This document shows positions 46,390-57,900 of a stretch of 64,000 bases of DNA, one piece after another (position 1 is the stretch's first letter; the number at the start of each line of letters is the position of its first letter). The notes below the pieces were generated by a model. The model was given only the letters and a program-made list of their open reading frames with translations. It searched no databases and was not told the origin of the DNA. Source of the stretch: Isoetes taiwanensis (Eukaryota; Streptophyta; Lycopodiopsida; Isoetales; Isoetaceae). The DNA is taken from NCBI GenBank assembly GCA_021234155.1, contig JAJEKV010000060.1, forward strand, positions 2,192,323 to 2,256,322. Direction: 5' to 3'. The position numbers and the translations under genes are program-made.

Positions 46390-47603
46390 TGTAGCATCTC
46401 TCTCTCTTCCCTCTTTCTCCCCTCTGTATTCGCTCTCTCCTCTCTTCTCTCTCCTCCCTCTCTCCCCTCTCTCTTCTCTCTCCTCCCTCTCTCCCCTCTC
46501 TGTTCTCTCTCGCCTCCCCTCTCTCTTCTCTCCCCCTTCTCTCTCTGTCTCCTCTCTCTTCTCTTTCCTGCTCTTCTTCTCTCTTCTCTGTTTTCTCTCT
46601 CTTCTCTCTCTCCTATCTCTCTCCTCTCTCTCTTTCACCTGTCTCTCCCCTCTCTCCTCTCTCTTCCCTCTCTTCTCTCTCTTCTCTCTCCTCCCTTTCC
46701 TCTCTTCTCTCTCTCCTCCCTCTCTTCTCTCTCCTCCCTTTCCTCTCTTTTCTCTCTCCTCCCTCTCTCTCATCTCTTTCTCCTCTCTCTCCTCTCTCTG
46801 CTCCCTCTTTTTCCTTCTCTCTCTACTCTCTATTCTCTCTCCTCTCTCTTCTCTATCCTATCTCTCCCCTCTCTCCTCTCTCTTCTCTTCTCTTTGTCTT
46901 TACCCTCTCCCTCTCTTCCTCCCTCTCTATTTCTCCCCCCCTCTCTCTTCTCTCTCCTCTCTCTCCTCTCTCTCCTCTCTCTTCCTTCTCTCCTCTCTCT
47001 CTTCTCTCTCCCTATGTCTCCTCTCTCTCCCCCCTCTCTCTTCCTCTCTCTTCCCTCTCTTCTCTTCTCTTCTCTTTCTCTCTCTCTTCTCTCTCCTCTC
47101 TCCTCTATGTTCCCTCATCTCTATCTCTCCTCTCTCCTATCTCTCTCCTCTCTCTCTGTTTCTCCCCTCTCTCTATTTCTCCCCTATCTCTCTATCCTTA
47201 TCTCTCTCTCTCCTGTCTCTTCTCTCTTCTCTCTTCTCTCCTCTCTCCTCTCTCTCTCTCCTCTCTCTCTTCCCTCTCTCTTCTCTCTCTTCTCCCTCCT
47301 CTCTCTTCTCTCTCCTTTCTCTCTCTCTCTCTCTCTCCCTCTCTCTCTCTCCTCTCTGCTCCCTTCTCTCCTCTTTTGTCTCTCTCTTCTCTCTCTCCTC
47401 TCTCTTTTTCTCCTCCCCTTTTTTTCCTTCTCTCTCTATTTCTCCCTCTCTCTCTATTTCTCCCCTCTCTCTCTATCTCTCTCTTTCTCTCCTCTTTTTT
47501 CCTTCTCTCTCTTCTATCTCTCTCCTCTCTCCTTATTTCTCCCCTCTCTCTATCTTTCTCTCTCTTCTCTCTCTCCTTTTTTCTGTCTCTCTTCCCTCTT
47601 TTG

Positions 47604-47637
<34 letters not shown>

Positions 47638-47890
47638 CCTATTTTTTCCCTTCTCTCTAATTATCTCTCTTCTCTCTCTTTATTTCTCCCCTCTCTCTCT
47701 ATCTCTCCCTCTCTCTCTATCTCTCTCTCTCTCTCTCTCTCCCCTCTCCCTTTTCCCTCTTCTCTCTCCTCTCTCTCATCTCTCTTCTCTCTCTTCTCTC
47801 TTCTCTCTCCTCTGCCTCTTGCTCTCTCTCTCTCTCTCCTCTCTTCTCTCTCTCTTCCTCTCTTCTCTCTCTCTTCTCTCTCTCCTCTCT
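46390..47890. repeat. 1.5 kb polypyrimidine (CT-rich) tract
   Basis: The plus strand is almost purely C and T for 1.5 kb, built of irregular TCTC, TCCTCTC and TTCTC units with isolated A or G interruptions. It opens a 539-codon Ser/Leu/Pro-rich frame and Arg/Glu-rich antisense frames, which are composition artefacts. Just upstream CCTCGCCTCGATTTGGACC is duplicated (46287 and 46338). Such tracts can form triplex DNA and are prone to length change. Confidence 0.95.
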
Positions 47891-47894
47891 CTGG

Positions 47895-48215
47895 GTGTTT
47901 GGTCTTAGTGGTAATACACTAGTTTCTTAGCAATGTGGTCTCGGGGTTAAGGCCCTTGAGAGCTCGCCTTTCGATCTTGTTGGGGTCAAATCTACTTGGG
48001 CCATAATGTAAAAGGTAGTTGGTGAGGGGCCCAGCCAGAGCAATGTAGTGTGGTGTGTGGTCACATGTCGGTTGGATCTTGCCCTAGTGGTGGCGTTAAA
48101 ATACTATCTATCTATCTATTTATCTATCTATCTTTCTCTCTCTTTCCTATTCCTCTCTCTCTCTTCTCTCTCCTCTCTCTCCTCTCTCTTCTCCCCCTCT
48201 TCTCTCTCTAGCTTC
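47895..48215 (+). repeat. SINE-like unit ending in CTAT and CT repeats
   Basis: TTGGTCTTAGTGGTAA near 47903 fits a tRNA-type A box. GGGGTTAAGGCCC near 47943 is a weak B box. About 150 bases later the unit runs into a CTAT tetranucleotide repeat (48104-48135) and a second CT-rich tract to about 48210. A tRNA-derived SINE is plausible but the B box is degenerate. Confidence 0.45.
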
Positions 48216-48318
48216 ATTCTAGAAGGTTCTAGGATCATCAAGCCTTCTAATTAATCAAAGGAGTTTCCATTGCTCCAGCCTTAACTAAACATGGACTTAC
48301 TATTCTTTCAAGAAAAGA

Positions 48319-48525
48319 TTGGTTGGTCTAGTGGTAAGGGTGGGGGGGTTTTGGGGGGCAATGTGCAGGGTTCAAGTCCATGGTAAACCAAAAAACTTGA
48401 GAGCTTTTGAGATGCCAAGGCCCACCGACGACCCAGATCAAGCCACGTGGCACATCCTTATCCGTCGATGGGGCGTGACATACAGACTCACTCACAGACG
48501 GACGGACACTACTAGATTGATGATT
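48319..48525 (+). mobile_element. tRNA-derived SINE candidate
   Basis: TTGGTCTAGTGGTAAGG (48323-48339) is a good Pol III A box. GGGTTCAAGTCC (48369-48380) is a good B box, about 35 bases further on as in a tRNA. The following 140 bases (ACGTGGCACATCC...GGGGCGTGACATACAGACTC) are not tRNA-like, which suits a SINE body. The sequence has no tRNA cloverleaf, so it is not a tRNA gene. Confidence 0.6.
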
Positions 48526-48699
48526 TACATATGGAAGAAATATTGGCCAATGAAATGTCATGTGCTACATATATACACCTGCATGTAAAAGCTGGCGAAT
48601 GAATTCTTAATGTAGAATCCCATATTTTAAATAACTCGTGCGAAATATCATAACATATATATGTTCTTATGTTTGTCCTCCTGAATCCGGCCGTTGATC

Positions 48700-49060
48700 T
48701 GAGATCCTACGGCTCATTAACTTTGGGGCGTATCCCTACCGGACCAGATGGGCAGGAGTTTGTTTCCAATTTATATGTAGCGATCCCTACGGTCCGGGTT
48801 GATCGATCTTGATCGCCGGGTCAGAGATCCCTACGGCTCATGTTGCTTTGGGACACATCCTACAGTGCACATGGCTTTGGGAATTATATGTAATCGATCC
48901 TATGGTCTAGGTTGATCCGATCCTGATCGTCGGTCCGAGATCTTACGGTTCACGTGGCTTGGCACATATCCTACGGTGCACATGACTTTGGGAATTATAT
49001 GTAATAGATCTATGGCTTATGTTGCTTTAATTATTGTCACGTGATGAGATCTCGACCCTT
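48700..49060. repeat. Degenerate tandem repeat, unit about 111 bases
   Basis: GATCCTACGG words recur with GGCTTTGGGAATTATATGTAA near 48873 and GACTTTGGGAATTATATGTAA near 48984, a period of 111. Several more decayed units lie on either side. No coding capacity. Confidence 0.65.
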
Positions 49061-49300
49061 GATCGGGTCCAAGATCCTACGGCCCAAGTTGAATGCTCAT
49101 CCCTTAGGAAAAGGCTTTTAAAATTTTTATGTTGTGTAGGGGATTCGAACCCTGGCCATTGATCGGGTCCAAGATCCTACGGCCCAAGTTGAATGCTCAT
49201 CCCTTAGGAAAAGGCTTTTAAAATTTTTATGTTGTGTAAGGGATTCGAACCCTGGCCATTGACCCCCCAACCCCCCATTCTACCGACTAGACCAAGCATT
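49061..49300 (-). repeat. 100-base tandem duplication carrying a SINE head
   Basis: A 100-base unit starting GATCGGGTCCAAGATCC is present twice (49061 and 49161). On the minus strand the right end reads TTGGTCTAGTCGGTAGAATG (A box) and GGGTTCGAATCCC (B box), spaced as in a tRNA. The B box is in both units, the A box only beyond the second. A tRNA-derived SINE whose body was tandemly duplicated explains it best. Confidence 0.65.
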
Positions 49301-49404
49301 AATTCCATAAATAAATTATGTTTCAAATATACTTAAGGGTAATGTTCCCATTAAGATAAAATAGACTTAAGGGTAATGTTCCCATTAGATAAAAATATTC
49401 TAGC

Positions 49405-50905
49405 TAGTTCAAGAAAGTTCTAGAATGTTCTGGAAGGCTCTAGAAAGTTCTAGAACATAAGAGAATCTAGGGGGGATCTAAGAAAATTCTTCCAGAAAGT
49501 TCCAAATTGTTCTAATAAGTTTTAGAATGTTCTAGAATGTAGGGAAATCTACGGGAATGTAAGGAAATCTAGGGAAATACTTCCAGAAAGTTCTAGAATA
49601 TATTGAAAGTCTTAGAATGTTCCAGAAAGTCTTAGAATGTTCTAAAAAGTTCTAAAATGTAAAGGAATCCAGAAGAATCTAATAGAATCTAAGAAAATCT
49701 TATAAAATGTAAGAGAATCTAGGTAAATATTTACAAGCCTAAGGGAATCTCTTAAAATCTGGGGGATCTAAAGGAATCTTCATAAAATCTAAGGGAATCT
49801 AAGAAAATGTTGATGAAATCTTAGAGTATCTAGGGGAATCTTTATAGAACCTCTATGAATCTCATGTAATCTAAGGGAACCTATGGCAATCTCATAAAAT
49901 CTAAAGGGATCTTCATAGAATCTTAGAGAATCTAGAGAAATCTAATGGAATCTTATAAAATTTAGAGAAATGCTCACGAAACCTCCAAGAGAACCTTGGT
50001 AGAATCTTAGAGAATCTATGAATTTAGAGTATTCTCAAGAGATTCCTTTAGAATGTAGGGCACGACAAGAGCTTGCATGTAAGAACATGCTAAAACTCGG
50101 ACATGCACCGTAGGACGCATTAAATTTCTAAGATAAGATAGACTATAACATTCTAATTAGTTCAAGAAAGTTCTAGAATGTTCTGGAAGGCTTTAGAAAG
50201 TTCTAGAATCTTCTAGAAAGTTCTAAAACATAAGAGAATCTAGGGGGGATCTAAGAAAATTCTTCCAGAAAGTTCCAAATTGTTCTAATAAGTTTTAGAA
50301 TGTTCTAGAATGTAGGGGAATCTACGGGAATGTAAGGAAATCTAGGGAAATACTTCCAGAAAGTTCTAGAATATATTGAAAGTCTTAGAATGTTCTAAGA
50401 AGTTCTAGAGTGTACAGGAATCCAGAAGAATCTAATAGAATCTAAGAAAATCTTATAAAATGTAAGAGAATCTAGGAAAATATTTACAAGCCTAAGGGAA
50501 CCTCTTAAAATCTGGCGGATCTAAAGGAATCTTCATAAAATCTAAGGGAATCTAAGAAAATGTTGATGAAATCTTAGAGTATCTAAGGGAATCTTTATAG
50601 AATCTCTTTGAATCTCATGTAATGTAAGGGAACCTAGGGCAATCTCATAAAATCTAAAGGGATCTAAGGGGATCTTCATAGAATCTTAGAGAATCTAGGA
50701 AAATCTAATGGAATCTAGAGGGAATCTTATAAAATTTAGAGAAATGCTCACAAAAACTCCAAGAGAACCTTGGTAGAATCTTAGAGAATCTATAAATTTA
50801 GAGTATTCTCAAGAAATTCTTTTAGAATGTAGGGCACGACAAGAGCTTGCGTGTAAGAACATGCTAAAACTCAGACATGCACCGCAGGACGCATTAAATT
50901 TCTTG
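49405..50905. repeat. Two tandem copies of a TTCTAGAA-rich block
   Basis: Blocks of about 720-770 bases run from about 49405 to 50130 and from about 50155 to 50905. Each opens with AGTTCAAGAAAGTTCTAGAA and ends with ACGCATTAAATTTCT. They are built of short related words, AGTTCTAGAATGT and AATCTAGGGAATCT. The first 150 bases of each contain many TTCnnGAA palindromes. There is no coding capacity. Confidence 0.9.
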
Positions 50906-52600
50906 TGTATATATATTATTAAAATTCGATAATGCTTTACCTTGAGTTGCCACCATTTTGGAAGCAGCTGTCAATTATTGGCCATAGGTTCCTTCCTCTT
51001 TGCAGCCCAAAACTAAATATTTCTAAAGCAGATGAGCCAATAGAAAGGAGCATTTCATAACTTTTGACCTGGTTTTTTCCTCCAACCCAATAGACGTTCA
51101 CCGCCCATTCAACATTACTGGATCATGTGAATTATATGTCGTTTCTGGTTATTCAACTTGCATTTAATGTTTGTCCAACATGCATCAAATCTCATGGAAA
51201 AATAGGAACATTTTAATGGCAAACAACATATTCTTTTCAAGCAGACAATATATTATGTTTCAGCGAGTTGAGCCCATAAATACTTCTAACAACAAACTGA
51301 GCATTTGTTGATCGAGTTCACTAATTTTTCACGGGCTAACATAAGAAACTAGTGAGCTATTATGCCGCTCCTCTAGAAGCTTGCTAACATAACTGCACTC
51401 CTGGCTAAATGCATTCCTAGCTAGGAAGAACGTCATAAATTGGACCTTCATAAATTAGGATCAGCTCCATGTGTTAAGAAGAACTTGAAAGTCTATGAGC
51501 TCCATGCGTTCCAGATGTCATATTTAGGATAAATAACAGGGGTGAGGGCAAGATACTTTTTTTTTCTTGTTATTGATGAGATATTTGCGAAAGAAAACAA
51601 CAGAGATATTTGTATACGGCGGTCTCAGAAATAAAACAATTGCAAGCATTCAACACAAAATCTATAACGATAACAAAAAGTGCAAGAATAATCTCCTTGC
51701 CTATGTGCAGTGTTCTTCGCAACTCTCTCGCGTCTCCCAGTATGCAGATAAATACCCTAACCTAAACAACCTGGCAAAACACCCTAAAATCATCTAGCAG
51801 ACAGTAGATGAAGTGAGAAAATAGGTGTAGATAGGCCATAAATGTGGATAGGCCTGAATCAACATGAAGTGTGAAAATTTTGTCACAACCCAAAAGTAGC
51901 TATGCAATTATGTTTCAAAATTCGGTCACATAAAGAGTAGAAGATTTATTACGCCTTAACAACCTTAGCAATATGCAGCCCTTAATCAAGTATAGCTAGA
52001 GCTTCTGGCTATGGATAAACCGCCAACACAGGTGAGAAGAGCAGCATTTGATATGGTGCAAAATCAAGCTCAACAAAAAATCGAAGCATCTGGAGGCGAC
52101 CTGCAGGACCTGAGTTTGGAGCCTTAGATTCTAGAGGCCGAGAGTTGCGGATAAAAATAGAGTTGGAATTTTCTCCCAACAACTTTTCCCTTCCTATTAC
52201 TGCAAATAAGAGTTTGTGCCAGAGTACACGACTGGAAGAAAGCAATTGCAGATTTGCTTACAGAGAAGTAGCGCCAAAAGTTCCAATAGAAAGACCATCT
52301 ATGAAATTAAGAAAAAAGGAAATCAATTTTGTCGTTGATATTAAATTTTTGCAGTTATCAGGAGTGGATATCATAGATCAAAGATTTTTAATTTTATTGG
52401 AAACCGCCCCAACTTTCACAAATAGAAACCTCCCTAAAACTTCTATGGAAAGTTGAGGAAGTTTCCAATTTAAAAAATTGGGGAGGTTTCCATTCTTGGG
52501 AGGGTAACCAAATTCGGGCGAAGATAATTTGATTGGGATTGACACACGTTAAGATGGCACACTATCAGTAGCAAGTCAATCTTAGGCTCATGCGAGGCCC
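50906..52600. other. No confident gene; one conserved-looking frame
   Basis: A minus-strand frame at 52245-52009 contains RPLESKAPNSGPAGRLQML and FFVELDFAPYQMLLFSPV, which look protein-like, but I cannot place the family or find partner exons. At 52398-52495 the GGAAACCTCCCC inverted repeat recurs. The rest shows nothing. Confidence 0.3.
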
Positions 52601-52604
52601 ACAC

Positions 52605-52975
52605 TAGTACTTGTACACCCATTTGCCCAATGAAGAAGCATGTCATGCCTTCCAGATCTGCCCAGCCTTTGCCCATATCCGAACGCAGTATGTTCGGTTA
52701 GTTGTGCCTAACCAGCTGCTGCATGAGTTATTGAATATGGCGTCCATGGGCTTGTTAGGGTCATACCTCCAGGAGGTTATGGATACACGGACTTAGTTGT
52801 CCTATACAATTGTACAGTGTACCCATACTTATTACTGCTAAGGTTTCCTCGAAAACCCTTTAGGGGGTGTTTAATCGACAGTAATATACTTGCTGCTCTC
52901 TTTTTGCTTGATCCCATAGGCCAATTGGTCTCCGTGGATGATAACAAATCTATTTTATTCTATTCTTAATCATGC
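52605..52975 (+). mobile_element. LINE 3' remnant (ORF2 C-terminus and tail)
   Basis: The frame at 52611-52796 ends with HAFQICPAFAHIRTQY and a leucine-rich tail, like the Cys/His C-terminus of many plant non-LTR reverse transcriptases. Its stop is followed by about 150 bases that include AATTGGTCTCCGTGGATGAT and a short ATTCT-rich end at 52950-52966. That 3' end matches the one at 18590-18690. Nothing upstream of about 52600 can be assigned, so the copy is strongly 5'-truncated. Confidence 0.6.
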
Positions 52976-54340
52976 TATAAATTGGTCTAAGATTCCTTAG
53001 ACAGAGTGGGCCACTATACAATTTTAGAAGGCCATCATGTTGGACCTTTCAAAAGTCTCAATGAAGGTAATGATCAGCTTATAAGGGTAGGGTCTTTATT
53101 TCTTTTTCAAGGCAGATTTTTATTTGCCCTTAATTGTCCATGGCAAATTTTAGTATGCCCTTTTACTCAAGTGCGTCACTCATATTGCCTTTTTTTTTTA
53201 ACGAAGTTCTCATGAAAAACAACTTATATTAGCCAATAGTAATCAATATAGTAAGTTTTAATTAATAATAATCAATATAGCTTATTAGTTTCGGAAAGGA
53301 AACATAGTTTTTAGTATATTAGTATCATTTTTGAAACATACTCAACTTTGGTATGAAGCTTCGATACTGGCAAACCATCAAAGTTTGAACCATTCATTGA
53401 CATAAACATCAATATGTTCAATCTCTTGAAATGCAATCTGCTCATATTTGATGCTATTCAATCTTAGGAAAACTCCTTTTATATTCTACTATAGGACATA
53501 TAATAACGATAATAGATTAAAAAAAGGCAGTAGATTGAAGTTGTTGGATGGAACCTAATGAAAATTTGACAAAAGAGCTTGCTCTCGTGTATTGCTAGAT
53601 TTTCGCTACCCATTTCCCTTCTCTCGCTAGACAAAAGAAAATCACATTCATTAATTTTAGTCGACCATTGAGTTGAGGGACACTAATCAAATTTGATTGA
53701 TCCACTTCTACATACTCAAGTATTTGTTATGGTCTAGTGATCAGTCTTTTAAGTCTTCAGAATTCAATAGTAGATAAGATAATAAACATAAGAGATGGAA
53801 ATAAATAGATATGAAATTTATATTTAGAGAAAGCTTCTTAACAAAGTGTTAAGTTTTTTCTAGATTATTGCCCTTATTTTCAAGGGTCCCTTTATTTTTG
53901 CCCTTCATGGTGAACCGCAAATTTTCTGGTTTTTGGTTACCCTTATGAATAATGGCGCCTAAAAAAATCCCTTATTTGGAAGGGGCAGAGGCCTATTTAA
54001 AGGGTTGGGAATGTTGCTAAGTCATCACTGATGCAAAGCATGCTGGTTTAGAAGTAAAGGAGCCAATAAAGAAAATTGTTTAGTATTTACATTCCCTCCT
54101 CATCCAAGTTAGCTCCTGATATACAAGTAGATGATGATCCCTTTCTATAAGTTGTTTTCCAATACACGATGGGTTCCCTTGTCCCCAAATTAGATGAGGT
54201 ACCGTCATTATGGGCGTAAGAAGTTGTAGTTCTACCAAGTTCACCCGAATCTAAGGATGGAACTTCTTTGATCAACTTGTGCTTTTCCCAGTTCATGCAT
54301 CATAGAATTGGCTACCAACAACAAAGGGACTTTGCATATG
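52976..54340. other. AT-rich intergenic DNA
   Basis: Only short frames occur, with no recognised motif. Confidence 0.4.
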
Positions 54341-54515
54341 TAGTGCAGTTTCAGCATTGCTTAGCACTGTGGTGGTTGGAGAACATGTGGTTTCAAAGGA
54401 GCCCATTAATGAGATAGATGTGCACCCTTGCTCTAGTGCAGTTTCAGCATTGCTTAGCACTGAGGTGTTCAGAGAACGTCTTGTTTCAAAGGAGCCCAAT
54501 TATGAGATAAATTAC
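54341..54515. repeat. Imperfect tandem duplication 3' of the PPR gene
   Basis: GTGCAGTTTCAGCATTGCTTAGCACTG-like units start near 54341 and 54437, followed in both by GTTTCAAAGGAGCCCA. The period is about 96 bases. Confidence 0.7.
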
Positions 54516-54952
54516 TAGTGCCATCTTTGCGTTGCATGTTTGCAGATATGAACCAGTTTCTAGATTCATTACTTCTGCCTGCTGGTATGGGCAAACAGAA
54601 ATTCTTGATGTCATTCATCTATAGATGTTTTCATAGATATGCATGCTCTAAGCACTAAAGCATGCTTGTATACTCCACAGTATTGATCTTTATATAGACA
54701 CCTCTCCCTATCATCTCAGCATGCCCCAGAATGTCAACTTCCACCTTGTACGAAAGTCTTATATTATGAACAAAAAAACTAGTGCCATCTTTCTGTTGCA
54801 TGTTTGCAGGAGTGTCTATTACAATACTTACTGTTTTTGCCCTGCTTGTATGGGCAAAATGGATAAGTTTTGTCAATGAATAAGTTTTGTCCCATTTTTA
54901 AAATGCTTTTATGGAAGCAATTTGTCTACTCTCACATTGCCACAATCTCCTA

Positions 54953-57900
54953 TCAGCTGAACTCATCACAATAATGTTTCTGTCTCAGCACATGAGCAAT
55001 CTTCAGCTTTTCGACTCTGCAAACATCCATCTGCATGTGAGCATCAGCATATATATTTGACAACTGCACATATCCAGCAATACAACTGGGATCCAAAGAA
55101 ACAATTTCATCAAAGCAGTGCCTGCCCACTTCAACACTTCCATGTATTCTACAAGCACCAAGTAAACTCGTCCATGCCACAACATCTGTATCCATGGTTG
55201 TACGGAGTAATTTTTCTGCCTCATTGAGGCATCCGGCACGGCCTAGAAGGTCGACCAGACACGTGCTTGGCTGAATATCATGATATTCTGTCATAAGCTT
55301 GAAATACCAATAGCCTTCCTCCACAAAGCCTAACCTGCTGCATCCAATTAAAATACTAGTAATTGATAGCTCATCTGGCTGTATGCCTAACTGTTGCATT
55401 ATCTGAAAGCACTCTAGAGCCAGAAGACCATTCCCATACTGTGCATACGCTGCAATCATTGTACTCCAGGAAATGCAATCTCGATTGGACATTATGTCAA
55501 AGAGCTTTCTTGCCTCATCTAATTCTCCACATTTGCCATACATATCGATCAAGCTATTTCCAATAACGATATCAGAGTGAATTTCAGCTTTTATAATCTG
55601 TTCATGGACAAGCTTCCCCTGATCAATCGCTCCCATGTCAGCACATGCCTTTAAGATGCTTGAGAATGTAACTTCATTACACTTGATATCTTCTTGTTGC
55701 ATCTTTTTCAAAAATTCAAGAATCAGAGGACTTTCATTATGCTCAAGATGTCCTGCAATCAATGAATTCCAGGACACAACATTTGGCATGATACCATGCT
55801 GTTTCATGCTCTCCAAACATTCTTGTGCAAGAATGCCTTCCCCGTGTTTGCTGTATCCTGCAATCATGGAGTTCCATAAAATGATATCAGGATTTGGGAT
55901 TTCATGAAAAACCCTGTGTGCCTCTTGGAGCCTTCCACATTTGGCATACATGCCAACCAGAGCGCTTCCAATGATATTAAATTGGAATTTGTTGTGAATA
56001 ACATGTGCATGAATGATCTTCCCCTGATCAATTGCTTCTAGGTTGGCACATGCTTTCAGAATTGTCAAGAATATGACCTCATCTGTCTTTATCCCTTCTT
56101 GTTGCATTTCCTTGAAACACTCTAAAGCTGCATGATCAAGCCCACAATGAATGTATCCTGTAATCAATGCACCCCACGCTATTATATCTTTATTTCTCAA
56201 ATTATGAAATGCTTTGGCAGCTTCTATTATGTGTCCACACTTGGCATACATGTCTATCAAGACATTTCCAACAGCAATGGATGAGCAGAAGCCACTTTCA
56301 ATGGTTTGTGCATGAATAAGCCTGCCTTGCATAATTGCTCTTGTGCTTGAACATGCTTTCAAGCTACTGGAGAATGTGATTTCATTGGGCTTTATGCAGT
56401 CTTGTTGCATGTCAATAAAACATTCCAAGGCAAGAAGACCCATGCCTCCTTGGGTATATCCCGCAATCATTGCATTCCATGATACTACATTGCGTTTTGT
56501 GCCTTCTTGTTGCATTTCTACAAAATATTCATGGGCAAGATCAGCTTCACCATGTTGTGCACATCCTGCAATAATTGCATTCCATGATACCACATTCCGG
56601 TTTGGCATTTCATTGAACATCCTGCATGCTTCCCCAATGCTCCCACTTTTGGTATACATATCTATCAAGGTACTACCCATAGCAATATCTGAATGAAGAT
56701 TATTCGTTATGATCTGCTGATGGATAAGCCTCCCCTGCTCCAAACCTCCAAGAGTAGCACAGGCTTTCAGTAGGCTCAAAAATGTGGCTGTATCTGGCAT
56801 TATCCCTTCTTGTTTCATTCTATCAAAGCATTTTAGTGCTAAAGGACCTTCATCATGTTGAGTATACCCTGAAATTATTGTATTCCATGATACAACATTG
56901 GGTTGCAACCCTTCTTGCTGCATCATGTCCAAACATTCCAATGCCAAGTGATTTTCCCCATGCTGGACATATCCTGCCATCATTGCATTCCATGAAACTA
57001 TATTTCGACATGGCATTGCATAGAAAATATTGGAAGCCTCGTACAAGCTCCCACATTTTGCATACATATCAACCAGTGTGCTTCCCATAACAACTTGAAA
57101 TTCAAGTCCGCGGTGCCTGATCTGCTCGTGAATGATCCTGCCCTGCGCAACTGCTCCTAGAGTTGCCGCAGCCCTTAAGGCACTCAGAAATACAATTTCG
57201 TCTGGTGTGACAGATTTGTCTTGCATCTCTTGAAAGCATTCAAGGGCCAAAAGAGCTTCTCCATGTTGCGCATATCCGGCAATCAAAGCTCCCCATGACA
57301 CTACATTTGGTTTCATGCCTCCCACTTGCATTGCCTCAAAACATTCTAGAGCTAGAGAACACTCTCCACACTGTGCATACCCTGCAATCATTGCACCCCA
57401 TGATACAGCATCTTTTTTGTGCAGTTTATCAAATGTTTCTCTGGCTTCATCGAGGCTTCCACATTTTGCATACATATCAACTAATGCACTTCCAAGAACA
57501 ATATCCAGTTTAAGTTCTCTTTTTTTAACCTGTTCATGGACAAGTCTGCCCTGAGGAAGGGCTTCATTCATTATACATGCCTTCAAAAGAGCACAGTATA
57601 CATATTGGTCACACTCTGTATTCGATAACATCATTATATAATACAATTCTATGGCGGTTGGGCTTTGATCAAGTTTGGCATTTGCCAAAATAAGAGCCTC
57701 CCATGTATAAGCACTTGGATCTCCAAGAACGTTAATGACTTTATTGGCTTCAAGTAAGCTTCCATGCGATGCGAAGAGCCTAATAAGATGATCTCCCAAG
57801 GCAGCAACTGAAGTAAGACCGCTCTGAACAATAAGAACATTGACCTGCCTGACACATTCCAGGTCCTTTTTTTTGTGGCAACTTTGTAGGAGATAATATG

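Noticed and set aside
46303-47922. 539-codon Ser/Leu/Pro-rich open frame and its Arg/Glu-rich antisense frames
   Set aside because: They arise from the C/T composition, which has no stop codons in several frames; there is no domain or conserved start.
49130-49300. Possible tRNA gene on the minus strand
   Set aside because: A and B boxes are present but no acceptor or anticodon stem can be formed; fits a SINE head better.
48700-50905. CRISPR-like array
   Set aside because: Units are long, degenerate and contiguous without unique spacers, in a plant-type genome.
55363-57554. Several plus-strand frames opposite the PPR gene
   Set aside because: They are shadows of the repeat code on the other strand and show no independent signature.
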